From Salipiger marinus (GTDB taxonomy: Bacteria > Pseudomonadota > Alphaproteobacteria > Rhodobacterales > Rhodobacteraceae): a stretch of DNA of 64,000 bases. The number at the start of each line of letters is the position of its first letter. Position 1 is the stretch's first letter. The translations under genes were made by a program, and so were the position numbers. The DNA is taken from assembly GCF_900100085.1 (NCBI RefSeq), contig NZ_FNEJ01000013.1, positions 62,001-126,000 on the forward strand, given 5' to 3'. This document shows, piece by piece, positions 17,340-27,206 of the stretch. The notes below the pieces were generated by a model. The model saw only the letters and a program-made list of their open reading frames with translations, had not been told where the DNA came from and searched no databases.

Positions 17340-18506
17340 TGGCAGGGGCTTTGGGGTATTGAGCCCGTCCAGCACGGCCATGGCGGCGCGGGTGCCGGGG
17401 GCGGCGCCACCCTGCCCCAGCCTTTGCATGGTCAGCGCCATGGCGGCGCGCTGCGGCTCCGGCGCGTCCAGCACCTGCAGCAGGGCGGTGGCGATGGAGT
17501 CGGGGCGGCAGGCCTTGCCGATGAATTCCGGCACGCTGCGCGTCTCTGACACCAGATTGACCAGCGTCACCGTGTCCACCCGCAGCATCCGCCCGATGAT
17601 CTGCCGGGAGAGCCAGCCCATGTCATAGGCGATGACCATGGGCGTGTCCGCAGCCGCCAGTTCCAGCGACACGGTGCCCGACGCGGCCAGCGCCACATCG
17701 GCGGCGGCAAAGGCTGCCCGTTTCTCCGCCCGCCCCACCTCGCCCGCGCCGCGCGGGTCAAGGATCAGCGGCGCGCCCGGCCAGCCCGTGCAGAGATCGC
17801 TCACCAGCCCCGCCACCGGCGAGGCGGCGGGCAGCACGAAGCGCAGATCGGGGCGGGCTGCGTAGAGCCGCGCCACCACCTGCGCAAAGACCGGGGCCAG
17901 CCGCGTCACCTCCGACCGGCGCGAGCCCGGCAGGATCAGGCAGAGCGGCGCCTGCCCCAGCCCGTGCCGCGCCCGGAACTCTGCCGCCTGCTGCGGGCTG
18001 GCCTGCGGGTCGGTCACCACGGGATGGCCGACAAAATCGCAGCGCATGCCCGCCGCTTCCATATAGGGCGGCTCGAAGGGCAGCAGCGCCAGCACCTGAT
18101 CCACATGGCGCGCCATCTTGACCGCGCGGCCCGGACGCCATGCCCAGACGGTGGGGGCGACGTAATGCACCACGCGGATGTCGGAGCGCGCCTTGACCAG
18201 TGCCGCGACGCGCAGGCAGAATTCCGGAAGATCGATGGTCACCAGCACATCGGGGCGCGCGGCGATGATCGCGTCAGCGGTCTGGCGGATGCGGGCCTTG
18301 AGCGCACCATACTGGCGCAGGATCTCGGTGATGCCCATGACGCTGATCTCGTCCATGGGAAACAGGCTGTTGAGCCCCTCGTCCAGCATGCGCTCGCCGC
18401 CGATGCCGTCGAAGCGGATGTCGGGGACCATCCCGGTCAGCCCGGCCATCAGCGCTGCGCCCAGCTTGTCGCCTGAAGGCTCGCCCGCGATCAGAAACAC
18501 CTTCAT
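17337..18506 (-). CDS. lpxB: Lipid-A-disaccharide synthase
   Basis: A 389-residue GT19 glycosyltransferase that condenses UDP-2,3-diacylglucosamine with lipid X to make the lipid A disaccharide at the inner membrane. The N-terminal motif LIAGEPSGDKLGA, the segment YVAPTVWAWRPGRA, the LPGSRRSEV loop and the donor-site ASGTVSLELA are all visible. It is last in the leftward envelope operon, and its start overlaps the lpxI stop as ATGA. Confidence 0.96.
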   Translation of the reverse strand: MKVFLIAGEPSGDKLGAALMAGLTGMVPDIRFDGIGGERMLDEGLNSLFPMDEISVMGITEILRQYGALKARIRQTADAIIAARPDVLVTIDLPEFCLRVAALVKARSDIRVVHYVAPTVWAWRPGRAVKMARHVDQVLALLPFEPPYMEAAGMRCDFVGHPVVTDPQASPQQAAEFRARHGLGQAPLCLILPGSRRSEVTRLAPVFAQVVARLYAARPDLRFVLPAASPVAGLVSDLCTGWPGAPLILDPRGAGEVGRAEKRAAFAAADVALAASGTVSLELAAADTPMVIAYDMGWLSRQIIGRMLRVDTVTLVNLVSETRSVPEFIGKACRPDSIATALLQVLDAPEPQRAAMALTMQRLGQGGAAPGTRAAMAVLDGLNTPKPLP

Positions 18507-19288
18507 GCGCCGCGCTCCCGCACCCAGAGATACATGCCCGCCGCGTCCAGATCGCGCAGCACGCGGTCGCGGTCCAGCACCATGACGCCGCCCGCCTCGA
18601 TCACCAGCCCGTCAAGCCCGGCACGGGCGGAGCCCGCCACCGTCGCGGGGCCGATCACCGGCAGATCGGCGCGGCGGTCCTGTCCGGGCTTGGGCGCTTT
18701 ATACAGCAGCCCGCCCTGACCGGGCGCGAGGCGGGCGAGCATGGCATCGGTGCCCGCGTCATCCTCCTGTGCTGCCACCCTGCCGCCGCGCAGCACCGCC
18801 GCCTGCCCCAGATCGGCCCGGCCCTGCGCCGCGCTGACCCTGTCGCCCAGCAGGGCAAGGGCTGCGGCCTCCGGCCCGGGCTGCGCCGCGGTGAGGATGC
18901 CAGCGGGCGGCAGCAGATCGGGGGCGGCCTCATGCGCGCCCAGAACCTGAAACCCTGCGCCTTCAAGAATGCCGATCACGATGCGCAGCGCGCCATCATC
19001 GCCGCGCCGCAGGGCACGCACCACCCGGGGCAGCAGCCGCAGCGTTGGCAGATCCAGCGCCCGCAGCGACAGCGCGGGCCGGGTCACCCGCCCGCACATG
19101 CAGATGCGCGTCACGCCCCGGCGGCGCAGGGCGCGCAGAAAGCCGCCCAGCCGTTCCAGCCGGAACACCAGATCGGGCTCCACACGGTCGGGCAGCGCAT
19201 GGGCCAGCGCGCAGACCAGCACCGGCTCCGGCGCGGCCTTGGCCACGGCGCGCGGCAGATCGCCCTGCCCTGCGATCAGCGCCAGCAC
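18503..19288 (-). CDS. lpxI: UDP-2,3-diacylglucosamine pyrophosphatase LpxI
   Basis: A 261-residue DUF1009 protein that hydrolyses UDP-2,3-diacylglucosamine to lipid X and UMP. It is the alphaproteobacterial replacement of LpxH. It starts with LALIAGQGDLP and has GRVTRPAL, LLYKAPKPGQDRRADLPVIG and the C-terminal GLVIEAGGVMVLDR characteristic of LpxI. The start is GTG, four bases after the lpxA stop. Confidence 0.95.
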   Translation of the reverse strand: MLALIAGQGDLPRAVAKAAPEPVLVCALAHALPDRVEPDLVFRLERLGGFLRALRRRGVTRICMCGRVTRPALSLRALDLPTLRLLPRVVRALRRGDDGALRIVIGILEGAGFQVLGAHEAAPDLLPPAGILTAAQPGPEAAALALLGDRVSAAQGRADLGQAAVLRGGRVAAQEDDAGTDAMLARLAPGQGGLLYKAPKPGQDRRADLPVIGPATVAGSARAGLDGLVIEAGGVMVLDRDRVLRDLDAAGMYLWVRERGA

Positions 19289-19292
19289 GGGC

Positions 19293-20081
19293 TTAGCCCG
19301 GGGTCAGGAAGTGGCGGTCACTGTCGCCAAGGATGAATTCGACGATCTCGCGCACATAGGGGCTCTGCGTTTCGTCCCCCAGCCGCTTTGCCCGGTCGGC
19401 AAAGGCGCCTTCGCCCTGTGCCAGCATCTGGAAGGCGGCGCGCAGCGCGGTGATGTCGGCGCGGCTGACGCCCCGGCGTTTCAGCCCGACAAGGTTCAGC
19501 CCGTCGAGCTTGCCGCGCGGCGCCTGCACCAGCCCGTAGGGGATCACGTCATTGGTGACCATGGTCAGCGCCCCGATGATGGCACCGCGCCCGATGCGCA
19601 CCCATTGGTGCACGCCGGACAGCCCGCCCACGATCACGTCATCCTCCAGCACGCAATGCCCCGCCACGGCGACATTGTTCACAAGGATCACGCGGTCGCC
19701 GATCTGTGCGTCATGGGCCACGTGGCAGCCCGCCATGAACAGCCCGTCATCGCCGACCCGGGTGACGCCGCCACCGCCTTCGGTGCCGCAGTTCATCGTC
19801 ACATGTTCGCGGATGCGGTTGCGGGCGCCGATCTGCAGTCTGGTCTTTTCGCCGCGGAATTTCAGATCCTGCGGAATCTCTCCGATCACCGCGAAGGGAA
19901 AGACCACGGTGTCTTCGCCGATCTCGGTCATTCCGGTGACGATGACATGGGATTTAAGCTCCACCCGCGCGGCCAGCACCACCTCGGGACCGATATGGCA
20001 GAAGGGGCCGATGCGGCACCCCTCGCCGATCTGCGCCCCCGGCTCCACGATGGCCGACGGATGGATCACGGTGCCGGTCAA
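19293..20081 (-). CDS. lpxA: UDP-N-acetylglucosamine acyltransferase
   Basis: First enzyme of lipid A synthesis; transfers a 3-hydroxyacyl chain from acyl-ACP to the 3-OH of UDP-GlcNAc. The 262-residue protein shows left-handed beta-helix hexapeptide repeats over residues 1-190 ([22 protein letters not shown]), the catalytic His region [14 protein letters not shown], and the family segment [13 protein letters not shown]. Its ATG overlaps the fabZ stop as ATGA. Confidence 0.97.
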   Translation of the reverse strand: MTGTVIHPSAIVEPGAQIGEGCRIGPFCHIGPEVVLAARVELKSHVIVTGMTEIGEDTVVFPFAVIGEIPQDLKFRGEKTRLQIGARNRIREHVTMNCGTEGGGGVTRVGDDGLFMAGCHVAHDAQIGDRVILVNNVAVAGHCVLEDDVIVGGLSGVHQWVRIGRGAIIGALTMVTNDVIPYGLVQAPRGKLDGLNLVGLKRRGVSRADITALRAAFQMLAQGEGAFADRAKRLGDETQSPYVREIVEFILGDSDRHFLTPG

Positions 20082-20539
20082 GACGGCAGATCCATCATCG
20101 CGGTGAATTCGGCCTCTGCCGCCATCTCGCCCTCGACCTCGGCCATGCCGGAGAATTTCCAGACCTTGGCGCCCGGCTTGCCGCGCTTGGTGGTGATGCG
20201 CATCTTCAGCACGTCGCCCGGCACCACCATGCGGCGGAACTTGGCGCTGTCGATGGCCATGAAATAGACCTTCAGATCCTTGTCCGCCAGATCCAGCGCC
20301 GTCCCCACCATGACCGCGGCGGTCTGCGCCATGGCCTCGATGATGGTGACGCCGGGCATGATCGGCCGTCCCGGGAAATGTCCCTGGAAATGCGGTTCGT
20401 TCATGCTGACATTCTTGATCCCCAGCGCAGAGGAGAAGCCGTCGATCTCCACCACCCGGTCCACGAGCAGGAAGGGATAGCGATGCGGCAGGATGCGCTG
20501 GATGAGGTCGATATCCGCGCGCAGCAGGGTCTCGGTCAT
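20078..20539 (-). CDS. fabZ: 3-hydroxyacyl-ACP dehydratase FabZ
   Basis: Dehydrates 3-hydroxyacyl-ACP in fatty acid elongation, so it competes with LpxA for 3-hydroxyacyl-ACP. The 153-residue hot-dog-fold protein has [15 protein letters not shown] with the catalytic His, and [23 protein letters not shown] with the catalytic Glu. The ATG at 20539 is chosen over an upstream in-frame ATG at 20599 because the family begins about here and GAAAGG lies eight bases before it. Confidence 0.97.
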   Translation of the reverse strand: MTETLLRADIDLIQRILPHRYPFLLVDRVVEIDGFSSALGIKNVSMNEPHFQGHFPGRPIMPGVTIIEAMAQTAAVMVGTALDLADKDLKVYFMAIDSAKFRRMVVPGDVLKMRITTKRGKPGAKVWKFSGMAEVEGEMAAEAEFTAMMDLPS

Positions 20540-20605
20540 CGGCGGCCTTTCTTCTGAAAACAACGCCCCGTCCCTAGCAACCGGCGGGCGGCGGGGCAAG
20601 GCACC

Positions 20606-21208
20606 TCAGGGATCGGTGCCGGGCGCCGCAGGGTCAGGCAGCGGCGGCTCGGGCAGCAGATCCGGCCCTTCGCCGATTTCGGCATCGATCCGCGAAATGG
20701 CGGTTTCGGTGATGTCGATGACCTCGGCGGCCAGCAGCACCTGCCGTTTGTCGAGGATGACCGCAGCCCCCGCCTCGCGCATCAGCTCGGCCAGAACCGG
20801 CTCCGCCTCGGCCAGAAACTGCCGCCGCCGGTTGTCGGACAGATCCCCCAGCATGCGCGCCTTGGCATCCTGTTCGCGGCGCAGCGCCTGCACCTTCTGG
20901 TCGAAGGCATCGGCCAGCGCGCGAAACTCGGCAGGCGGCAGGCTGCGGCGCTGCTCGGTCAGGCGGCGTTCCTCTTCGGTCAGATCGCTTTCGATGCGAC
21001 GGTTCTCGGCGGCCAGATCGGCGCCCTGCTCCTCCAGCGCGGCGCTGACCTTGCGGCCATAGGCGCTGTCCGCATAAAGCCGGTCGACCTCCAGCGTCAG
21101 GATCGGGCTTTGCACCACGCCCGCCCGCGTGGCGTCCTGCGCGCTGGCGGCAGCTGCCGACAGCACGCAGGTCAGGGCCAGCAGCAGCGCGCGGACCCGT
21201 CCCGCCAT
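20606..21208 (-). CDS. OmpH/Skp-family periplasmic chaperone
   Basis: A 200-residue exported protein. The signal peptide ends in ASAQ, followed by the OmpH-type beta strand (PILTLEVDRLYADSAYGRKV), a long charged coiled coil (about 55-135) and the returning strand AAVILDKRQVLLAAEVIDIT. Skp-like proteins hold unfolded outer membrane proteins for BamA. It directly precedes fabZ; lpxD, often found in this slot in other proteobacteria, is not here. A Pro-rich C-terminal tail is unusual but small. Confidence 0.9.
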   Translation of the reverse strand: MAGRVRALLLALTCVLSAAAASAQDATRAGVVQSPILTLEVDRLYADSAYGRKVSAALEEQGADLAAENRRIESDLTEEERRLTEQRRSLPPAEFRALADAFDQKVQALRREQDAKARMLGDLSDNRRRQFLAEAEPVLAELMREAGAAVILDKRQVLLAAEVIDITETAISRIDAEIGEGPDLLPEPPLPDPAAPGTDP

Positions 21209-21209
21209 G

Positions 21210-23576
21210 TCAGAACTGGCTCGACAGCGACAGGCTGAAGTTCTGCTCTTCGTCGTATTTTTCCTTCTTCAGCGGCTGCGAGAAGTTCAGCCGCAGCGGC
21301 CCGAGGATGGAGTCCCAGAAGACCGACACGCCGATCACGTGGCGCGCGCTGGCCTCTTCATAAAGGATGGAGTTGCTGCCCGCCGCGGCTGCGGTCGAAT
21401 CCGACAGCCCCCAGACCGAGCCCACATCGTAGAAGACGCCGCCCGACAGCCCGTATTCTTCGGGCAGGCCCAGCGGGAATTCCGCCTCGAACCGGGCGAC
21501 GGCGAAATAATCGCCCCCGATGGAATCGTCCACATCCGCCGCGTCCGAATATTCGCGCGGGCCGATGCCGCCATAGGCAAAGCCGCGCATCGTGCTGTCA
21601 TTCAGCAGGAAACGGTCGGTGACCCGGCTTTCGCCGCTGGAATAGTTCAGCGCCCCCGCCTCGAACGAGGCGCGCAGCGTGACTTCTTCGTTCCAGACGG
21701 TGGTCTGGGCCACGGCGCGCAGGTTGGTCTTGATGAAGGTGGTGTCGCCGCCGACCCCGCCAAAATCCTGACCGAATTCCAGCAGCACGCCGGAATTGGG
21801 ATCAAGCCCGGTGCGCCGGGTGTCATAGCTGAGCGTGTAGCCCACCGAGCTGTCGATGCGTTCGCCCAGATCCTCTTCGGACCGGATGACATTGCCTGCA
21901 TCGCCATCATAGGCGTCGGAAATGTCGCTGAGCCGCGCGGTGTAGCGCAGGCCAAGCCGGGCACGTTCCGACACCGGGAAGGTCAGGCTGGGCCGGAACA
22001 CGCCTTCGGTGGTGTCATACTGCGTGTTGCTGTAATCGGTGGTGTTGTAGGCAAGGTTCAGGCCAAACGCCACGTCCCGGCCCAGAAACGCCGGTTCCAC
22101 GAAGCTGAACGTGTAGGACTGGGTCGAATCCGAGGTGTTGATGCCGAAGGACAGCCGCTGCCCCCGCCCGAGGAAGTTCTGTTCGGCAAAGCTGATCGCG
22201 GCGCCAAACCCCGAAGAGGTCGAATAGCTGCCGCCAAAACCGATGGAGCCGGTGGGCTGTTCGGTCACGTTCACGTCGACGATGACCTGCTGCGGCGTGG
22301 TGCCTTCGCGGGCCTCCACCTCGGCATTTTCGAAATAGCCAAGCGCGCGGATGCGTTCGGCGGCCTCGCGGATGGCGCGGGGGTTGAACGGATCGCCTTC
22401 GGCGGTGTCGAACTGCCGCCGGATCACCCGGTCAAGCGTGGTGGTGTTGCCTTCGATGTCGATGCGTTCGACAAAGATGCGCGGGCCGCGGGTCAGCTGG
22501 AAGGTCACGTCCAGCGTCAGGTCGCGGTCATTGCGGGTGATCTGCGGATCGATCCGCACGAAGTTCAGCCCCTGCTGCACCGCCAGACGTTCCAGCCGCG
22601 CGATCTCGTCCTCGACATCCGAAGGCGAATAGGTCCGGCCCGACCGCAGCGACAGCACGTCGCGGAACGATTCCACGTCAACCTCGGCCAGATCGCTGGC
22701 AACATCGATCTGCCCGAACGAAAACTGCTGGCCTTCCTCGACGTTGAAGGTCAGGAAATAGCCGTCCTGTTCGTTGGCGAATTCCGAATTCACGCCGGTG
22801 ATGCGGAAATCCACATAGCCGCGCGAGGCATAGAAATCCTGCAGAAGCTGGCGGTCAAAGGCGACGCGGTCTTCGATGAAGGTGTCGCTGCGGATGATGG
22901 CGCGCAGCAGACCGGCCTGTTTGGTCTGCAGCACGCGGCGCAGGCGGCGGTCGGAAAAGGCCTGATTGCCGACAAAGCCGATCCGCTCGATCTCGCTCAC
23001 GCCGCCTTCGAAGATCTCGTAAACCAGATCGACGCGGTTGTCGGAGCGGCGGATCAGCTTGGGCTGCACCCTTGCTGCCAGACGGCCCTGCTGCACATAG
23101 GCCTCGGCAATCGCCTGCGCATCCTGTTCGGCGACACGCGGGCTGTAGACGCGGCGGGACTGCGCCCGCACGATCGTGGCCAGTTCCTCGTCATCGATGC
23201 GGTCATTGCCTTCAAAGGCGATGCGGTTGATGGTGGGATATTCCCGCACCTCGATCACCAGACGCGACCCCTGCGGGGTGATCTCCACCGTTTCGAACAG
23301 GCCGGAGGCGAGGAGCCGCTGATAGGCGTCGTTCAGTTCCGCAGCGCTGACCGTCTGGCCCCGTGCGATCCCGGCGTAGCTGAGAATTGTGCCCGCCTCG
23401 ATCCGCTGGTTGCCTTCGATGGCCACGCTGTCAAAGGCGTAGGACTGCGCAAGGGCCCGATCCGGCACCCCCGCAAAAGCCATTGTCAGTGCTATGGAAA
23501 CCGCCGCCGCAGACACGCCTGCCCGGTAACCGCACCCTTTGCGAGGGGGGGTGACCCCCGTGAGCAATTTGCCCAT
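21210..23576 (-). CDS. bamA: Outer membrane protein assembly factor BamA
   Basis: Central subunit of the BAM machine that inserts beta-barrel proteins into the outer membrane. The roughly 788-residue precursor has a signal peptide ending in DRALAQ. Five POTRA domains cover about residues 40-430 (AFDSVAIEGNQRIE, INRIAFEGNDRID, EIERIGFVGNQAFSDRR). The C-terminal barrel contains the conserved RGF motif (MRGFAYGGIGPR) and ends in an aromatic residue (SLSSQF). The ATG at 23576 is preferred over a GTG at 23588 since GGAG lies 11 bases upstream; the choice is not certain. Confidence 0.96.
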   Translation of the reverse strand: MGKLLTGVTPPRKGCGYRAGVSAAAVSIALTMAFAGVPDRALAQSYAFDSVAIEGNQRIEAGTILSYAGIARGQTVSAAELNDAYQRLLASGLFETVEITPQGSRLVIEVREYPTINRIAFEGNDRIDDEELATIVRAQSRRVYSPRVAEQDAQAIAEAYVQQGRLAARVQPKLIRRSDNRVDLVYEIFEGGVSEIERIGFVGNQAFSDRRLRRVLQTKQAGLLRAIIRSDTFIEDRVAFDRQLLQDFYASRGYVDFRITGVNSEFANEQDGYFLTFNVEEGQQFSFGQIDVASDLAEVDVESFRDVLSLRSGRTYSPSDVEDEIARLERLAVQQGLNFVRIDPQITRNDRDLTLDVTFQLTRGPRIFVERIDIEGNTTTLDRVIRRQFDTAEGDPFNPRAIREAAERIRALGYFENAEVEAREGTTPQQVIVDVNVTEQPTGSIGFGGSYSTSSGFGAAISFAEQNFLGRGQRLSFGINTSDSTQSYTFSFVEPAFLGRDVAFGLNLAYNTTDYSNTQYDTTEGVFRPSLTFPVSERARLGLRYTARLSDISDAYDGDAGNVIRSEEDLGERIDSSVGYTLSYDTRRTGLDPNSGVLLEFGQDFGGVGGDTTFIKTNLRAVAQTTVWNEEVTLRASFEAGALNYSSGESRVTDRFLLNDSTMRGFAYGGIGPREYSDAADVDDSIGGDYFAVARFEAEFPLGLPEEYGLSGGVFYDVGSVWGLSDSTAAAAGSNSILYEEASARHVIGVSVFWDSILGPLRLNFSQPLKKEKYDEEQNFSLSLSSQF

Positions 23577-23654
23577 GCCAGTATCCACTCCGCCACGTTT
23601 TAGGAGTGACTACCGGGAACGGCTGGACTTGTCAAAACCGGATCCGGTCCCCGG

Positions 23655-23780
23655 TCAGAGCGAGCCCAGAAAGGCGCCCAGATACAGCGCCGCCAGAATG
23701 GTCAGCGGGAACAGCAGCCTGTCCCAGTTGATCGTAAAAAGAAGGCTGAGGCCCTGATAGCCGTGCTTGAGCGTCTGCAT
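23655..23780 (-). CDS. Small membrane protein (41 aa) between rseP and bamA
   Basis: A 41-residue open frame starting MQTLKHGYQGLSLLF with a hydrophobic C-terminal half (FPLTILAALYLGAFLG) long enough for one membrane span. It lies in the same orientation between rseP and bamA. The presence of an intact membrane peptide in this 300-base gap suggests a real gene. The family is not recognised and function is unknown. Confidence 0.55.
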   Translation of the reverse strand: MQTLKHGYQGLSLLFTINWDRLLFPLTILAALYLGAFLGSL

Positions 23781-23889
23781 GGGATCACCCGGACTCCGGT
23801 TGCGTTTCCCGTGCAATAGTCTGGGAATATGGCCGAAATTGGGCTGCGGGGCGGGGTTTCCTTGGCGGTTGTCCCCGCCCGCGCAACGA

Positions 23890-25233
23890 TCAGGGGCAGA
23901 ACAGGTCGTTTGTCAGCGCAAAGACCATCAGCGACAGGATCAGCGCCAGCCCGACCGACATGAGAATCCGCAGCGCCTTGTCCGAGGGCGGTTTGCCGGT
24001 CACCGCCTCGTAGCCGAAGAACACCAGATGCCCGCCATCCAGCACCGGCACCGGGAACAGGTTCAGAAGCCCCACCGCCGTCGACAGCACCGCGATGAAG
24101 GTCAGGAAGCTTTGCCCGCCCTGCGAGGCCATGGCGCCCGAGGTCTCCGCGATGCCGATCGGCCCCGACAGGTTGCACGAAGAAATATTGCCCGCCACCA
24201 TGTGCCAGAGCCCCGACAGCGAGCCTTGCGCGATCTCCCATGTGCGTGACACCGCTGCCCCTGCCGCCGTCAGCGGCCCGGTGGTTTCGGTGGCAGGCTC
24301 GAAGAACAGCCCACCGACGATGCCGATGCGATAGACGGTGCGGAAGCCGCCTTCGGGCAGCGGCTCGTCGGTGCGTTTGGGGGTCAGCGCCAGATCCAGC
24401 ACCTGCCCGTCGCGCCAGACCTCCAGCCCCAGCGTTTCGCCATTGGAGCCTTCGACCCGCTGGCGCAGCTGTTCGAAGGCAAAGATCGGCACGCCGTCAA
24501 TGCCAGTGATCACGTCGCCCGGCTCTACCCCGGCGGCGCTGGCGGCAGAGCGTGGCGCGATGGAGGTTGCAAGCGGCGGATAGACATAGGGGCCCGCCAC
24601 CACCTCTTCGCGACCGTCGCGGGACACTGTATAGTCCAGCGTCGCCTGCATCGGCAGCGCCTTCAGGAAGGCGTCAAAGCCTGCCGCATCCTCGAAGGCG
24701 GGCGGTGCTGCGCCCTCGATTTCAAGGATCACGTCACCCTGCTGCAGTTCTTGCACCGACGGTATGGGCCGCAGGTCGCCCACCGTCAGCGGCTCGGCGA
24801 TGACGCCGCGGAACATGAAGAGCCCGGTGAACAGCAGGATGGTCAGCGCGAAGTTGAACACCGGCCCCGCCGCCACCGTGGCGGAGCGCGCCCAAAGCGG
24901 CGCGCCGTTCATGGTGCGGCGCAGTTCTGCCGGGGTCATCTGCGACAGCGTCTCGCCATCCGCCCCGCCAGAGGCATTGGCGTCGCCCTTGAATTTCACA
25001 TAGCCGCCAAATGGCAGCGCGGCGAGCTGCCAGCGCGTGCCGCGCCGGTCCACCCGCGACAGCAGCACCGGCCCGAACCCCAGCGAAAACACCTCGGCAT
25101 CGATGCCGGACCAGCGGCCCACGATGTAATGGCCATATTCATGGATCGCCACGATCACCGACAGGGCAATGACAAAGGCCAGAAGCGTCCAGAGGACGCC
25201 CCCGAATTGCGGGATCAACTGGGGGATGTCCAA
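23890..25233 (-). CDS. rseP: Intramembrane site-2 metalloprotease RseP
   Basis: A 447-residue M50 protease that cleaves membrane-embedded anti-sigma factors and leftover signal peptides. The zinc site HEYGH is in the first membrane helix (about residue 31), and the third zinc ligand in NLFPVPVLDGGHL is near the C-terminal helices. Two PDZ-like regions lie in between (about 130-220 and 225-310; GDVILEI, GVEPGDVITGIDG). Four membrane segments are apparent. It follows dxr by 12 bases in the envelope operon. Confidence 0.95.
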   Translation of the reverse strand: MDIPQLIPQFGGVLWTLLAFVIALSVIVAIHEYGHYIVGRWSGIDAEVFSLGFGPVLLSRVDRRGTRWQLAALPFGGYVKFKGDANASGGADGETLSQMTPAELRRTMNGAPLWARSATVAAGPVFNFALTILLFTGLFMFRGVIAEPLTVGDLRPIPSVQELQQGDVILEIEGAAPPAFEDAAGFDAFLKALPMQATLDYTVSRDGREEVVAGPYVYPPLATSIAPRSAASAAGVEPGDVITGIDGVPIFAFEQLRQRVEGSNGETLGLEVWRDGQVLDLALTPKRTDEPLPEGGFRTVYRIGIVGGLFFEPATETTGPLTAAGAAVSRTWEIAQGSLSGLWHMVAGNISSCNLSGPIGIAETSGAMASQGGQSFLTFIAVLSTAVGLLNLFPVPVLDGGHLVFFGYEAVTGKPPSDKALRILMSVGLALILSLMVFALTNDLFCP

Positions 25234-25245
25234 GTGCTCTGCCTC

Positions 25246-26412
25246 TCAGGTTGGTGTCATGATCTCGTCGGCGGATCTACGCGCGAAATGGTCGGCCTGA
25301 CGGACGTTATCAAGGGTGATCCCGGCCTGCAGCAGCCCGGGCTCGCCCGTGGCGCGGTCCAGCACCTGTTCCACCACCTCCGCCATCTGCAGAAACCCGA
25401 TCTGCCGCGCGATGAAGGCATCCAGCGCGCGTTCCTTGGCGGCGTTGAACACCGCCCCGGCAAGCCCGCCCGCAGCCATCACCTCTCGCGCCAGCCGCAG
25501 CGCGGGCCAGCGCGTCTCGCAGGCGGGGCGGAAGGTCAGCTGCGCCAGCTTGGCGAGATCAAGCCGCTCTACCGGCAGCGGCGCGCGCCCGGGATGGTTC
25601 AGCGCAAAGCCGATGGCATGGCGCATGTCCGGCGCGCCCATATGCGCCATCAGCGCGCCGTCGCAGAACCCCACCAGCGCGTGGATCAGGCTTTCAGGAT
25701 GCACCACCACATCGATCTGATCGGGGCGCAGGTCAAAAAACTCTTTGGTTTCGATGACTTCCAGCGCCTTGTTGAACATCGACGCGGAATCGATCGTGAT
25801 GCGCTGCCCCATGGCCCAGTTGGGATGGGTTGCGGCCTGCTCCGGGGTGGCATGGGCCAGATCCTCGGCGGGCCAGTCACGGAAGGCGCCGCCGCTGGCG
25901 GTCAGGATCACCCGTTCGACGCAGGCGATGTCTTCGCCGATCAGCGCCTGAAACACCGCCGAATGCTCGCTGTCCACCGGCAGCACCCGCCCGCCATGGG
26001 CCGCGGCAGTGGCCAGCACCAGAGGCCCGGCGCAGACCATGCTTTCCTTGTTGGCCAGCGCCAGCGTCGCCCCCTGTTCCAGCGCGCGCAGACCGGGCGC
26101 CAGCCCCGCCGCGCCGACGATGGCCGACATGACCCAGTCGGCGGGCCGCAGCGCCGCCTCTTCCAGCGCCTCTGCGCCAGCGGCGGCGGCGATGCCGCTG
26201 CCCGCCAGCCGGTCACGCAGATCGGGCAGCAGCGCGGGATCGGCGACCACAGCCAGCTCTGCGCGGAATTTCATTGCATCTTCAGCCAGTTGCGCGACGT
26301 TCCTGCCACCGGTCAGCGCCACGACCTGATAGGCCTCGGGCGCGCGGGCGATCAGATCCAGCGTGTTCTGTCCAATGGATCCGGTGGCCCCCAGAACGGA
26401 AACGCGCCTCAT
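25246..26412 (-). CDS. dxr: 1-deoxy-D-xylulose 5-phosphate reductoisomerase
   Basis: Second step of the MEP isoprenoid pathway; converts DXP to 2-C-methyl-D-erythritol 4-phosphate with NADPH. The 388-residue enzyme has the NADPH motif VLGATGSIGQNTLDLI, LANKESMVCAG, the metal site PVDSEHSAVFQ, and substrate-site ILTASGGAFRD and NWAMGQRITIDSASMFNKALEVIE-type sequence. Its ATG overlaps the cdsA stop as ATGA, tying isoprenoid and lipid precursor genes in one operon. Confidence 0.97.
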   Translation of the reverse strand: MRRVSVLGATGSIGQNTLDLIARAPEAYQVVALTGGRNVAQLAEDAMKFRAELAVVADPALLPDLRDRLAGSGIAAAAGAEALEEAALRPADWVMSAIVGAAGLAPGLRALEQGATLALANKESMVCAGPLVLATAAAHGGRVLPVDSEHSAVFQALIGEDIACVERVILTASGGAFRDWPAEDLAHATPEQAATHPNWAMGQRITIDSASMFNKALEVIETKEFFDLRPDQIDVVVHPESLIHALVGFCDGALMAHMGAPDMRHAIGFALNHPGRAPLPVERLDLAKLAQLTFRPACETRWPALRLAREVMAAGGLAGAVFNAAKERALDAFIARQIGFLQMAEVVEQVLDRATGEPGLLQAGITLDNVRQADHFARRSADEIMTPT

Positions 26413-27206
26413 TGCAGCCCCGGCGGGAAGTCCACGATCTGCCCGGCGATCAGCAGGAACAGCGCCGCCCCCAGCATCCCGTCAAAACGGTCCAGCAGCC
26501 CGCCATGGCCCGGCAGCAGGTTGGAACTGTCCTTGACCCCGGCGCGGCGCTTGACGGTGCTTTCGGCCATGTCGCCGATCTGGCTTGCCATGGAGATGGC
26601 GATGGACACGCCGACAAGACCGATGCCGACCTGCGACACGTTCATGAAGGCGATCCCCACCAGTGCCGCACCGACCCAGCCCGCCACGGCGCCGGACCAT
26701 GTCTTTTTCGGGCTGACGCGCGGCCAGAGCTTCGGCCCGCCGATGGCGCGACCGATGAAATAGCCCGCCACATCGGTGATGACGACGACAGAGGTCAGCC
26801 ACAGCATCCAGACCAGCCCGAATTCGGCCCGCAGCGCCATGATGCCATAACCCGCAAGCAGGATCATCGCGGTAAAGACGGCATAGGTCACGCCGCCCCG
26901 CTCCATCTGACCGAACCCGGCCATGGAGGGCAGCAGCAGCAGCGGCAGCGCGAACAGTTCCAGCGGCGCGGGCAGCTGGATCGAGGCCAGCGCGCAGCCC
27001 CCCGCCACCAGCGCCAGAATCCGGGCGGACCGGCGGCGGTTGGTGTCCACCATGTTGACCAGTTCCCAGACCATCACCCCGCAGAACAGCGAGATCAGCC
27101 CGCGCCACCAGATGCCGCCCAGCCAGACCGCAATCAGGCTGATCACGATCAGCACTGAGGCCGACAGCATGCGGGGCCCCAGATCGGTCCAGCGCTGCGT
27201 GCTCAT
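26409..27206 (-). CDS. cdsA: Phosphatidate cytidylyltransferase
   Basis: Makes CDP-diacylglycerol from phosphatidic acid and CTP for phospholipid synthesis at the inner membrane. The 265-residue protein has several membrane spans, and its C-terminal half carries the CDP-alcohol precursor signature (TDVAGYFIGRAIGG, SPKKTWSGAVAGW, SQIGDMAESTVKRRAGVKDSS). It overlaps uppS upstream and dxr downstream by four bases each. Confidence 0.96.
   Translation of the reverse strand: MSTQRWTDLGPRMLSASVLIVISLIAVWLGGIWWRGLISLFCGVMVWELVNMVDTNRRRSARILALVAGGCALASIQLPAPLELFALPLLLLPSMAGFGQMERGGVTYAVFTAMILLAGYGIMALRAEFGLVWMLWLTSVVVITDVAGYFIGRAIGGPKLWPRVSPKKTWSGAVAGWVGAALVGIAFMNVSQVGIGLVGVSIAISMASQIGDMAESTVKRRAGVKDSSNLLPGHGGLLDRFDGMLGAALFLLIAGQIVDFPPGLQ

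Noticed and set aside
21129-23603. An 824-codon rightward open frame antisense to bamA
   Set aside because: It is a G+C-driven shadow: bamA on the other strand has full signal peptide, POTRA and barrel motifs, and this frame has no recognisable domain or ribosome site.
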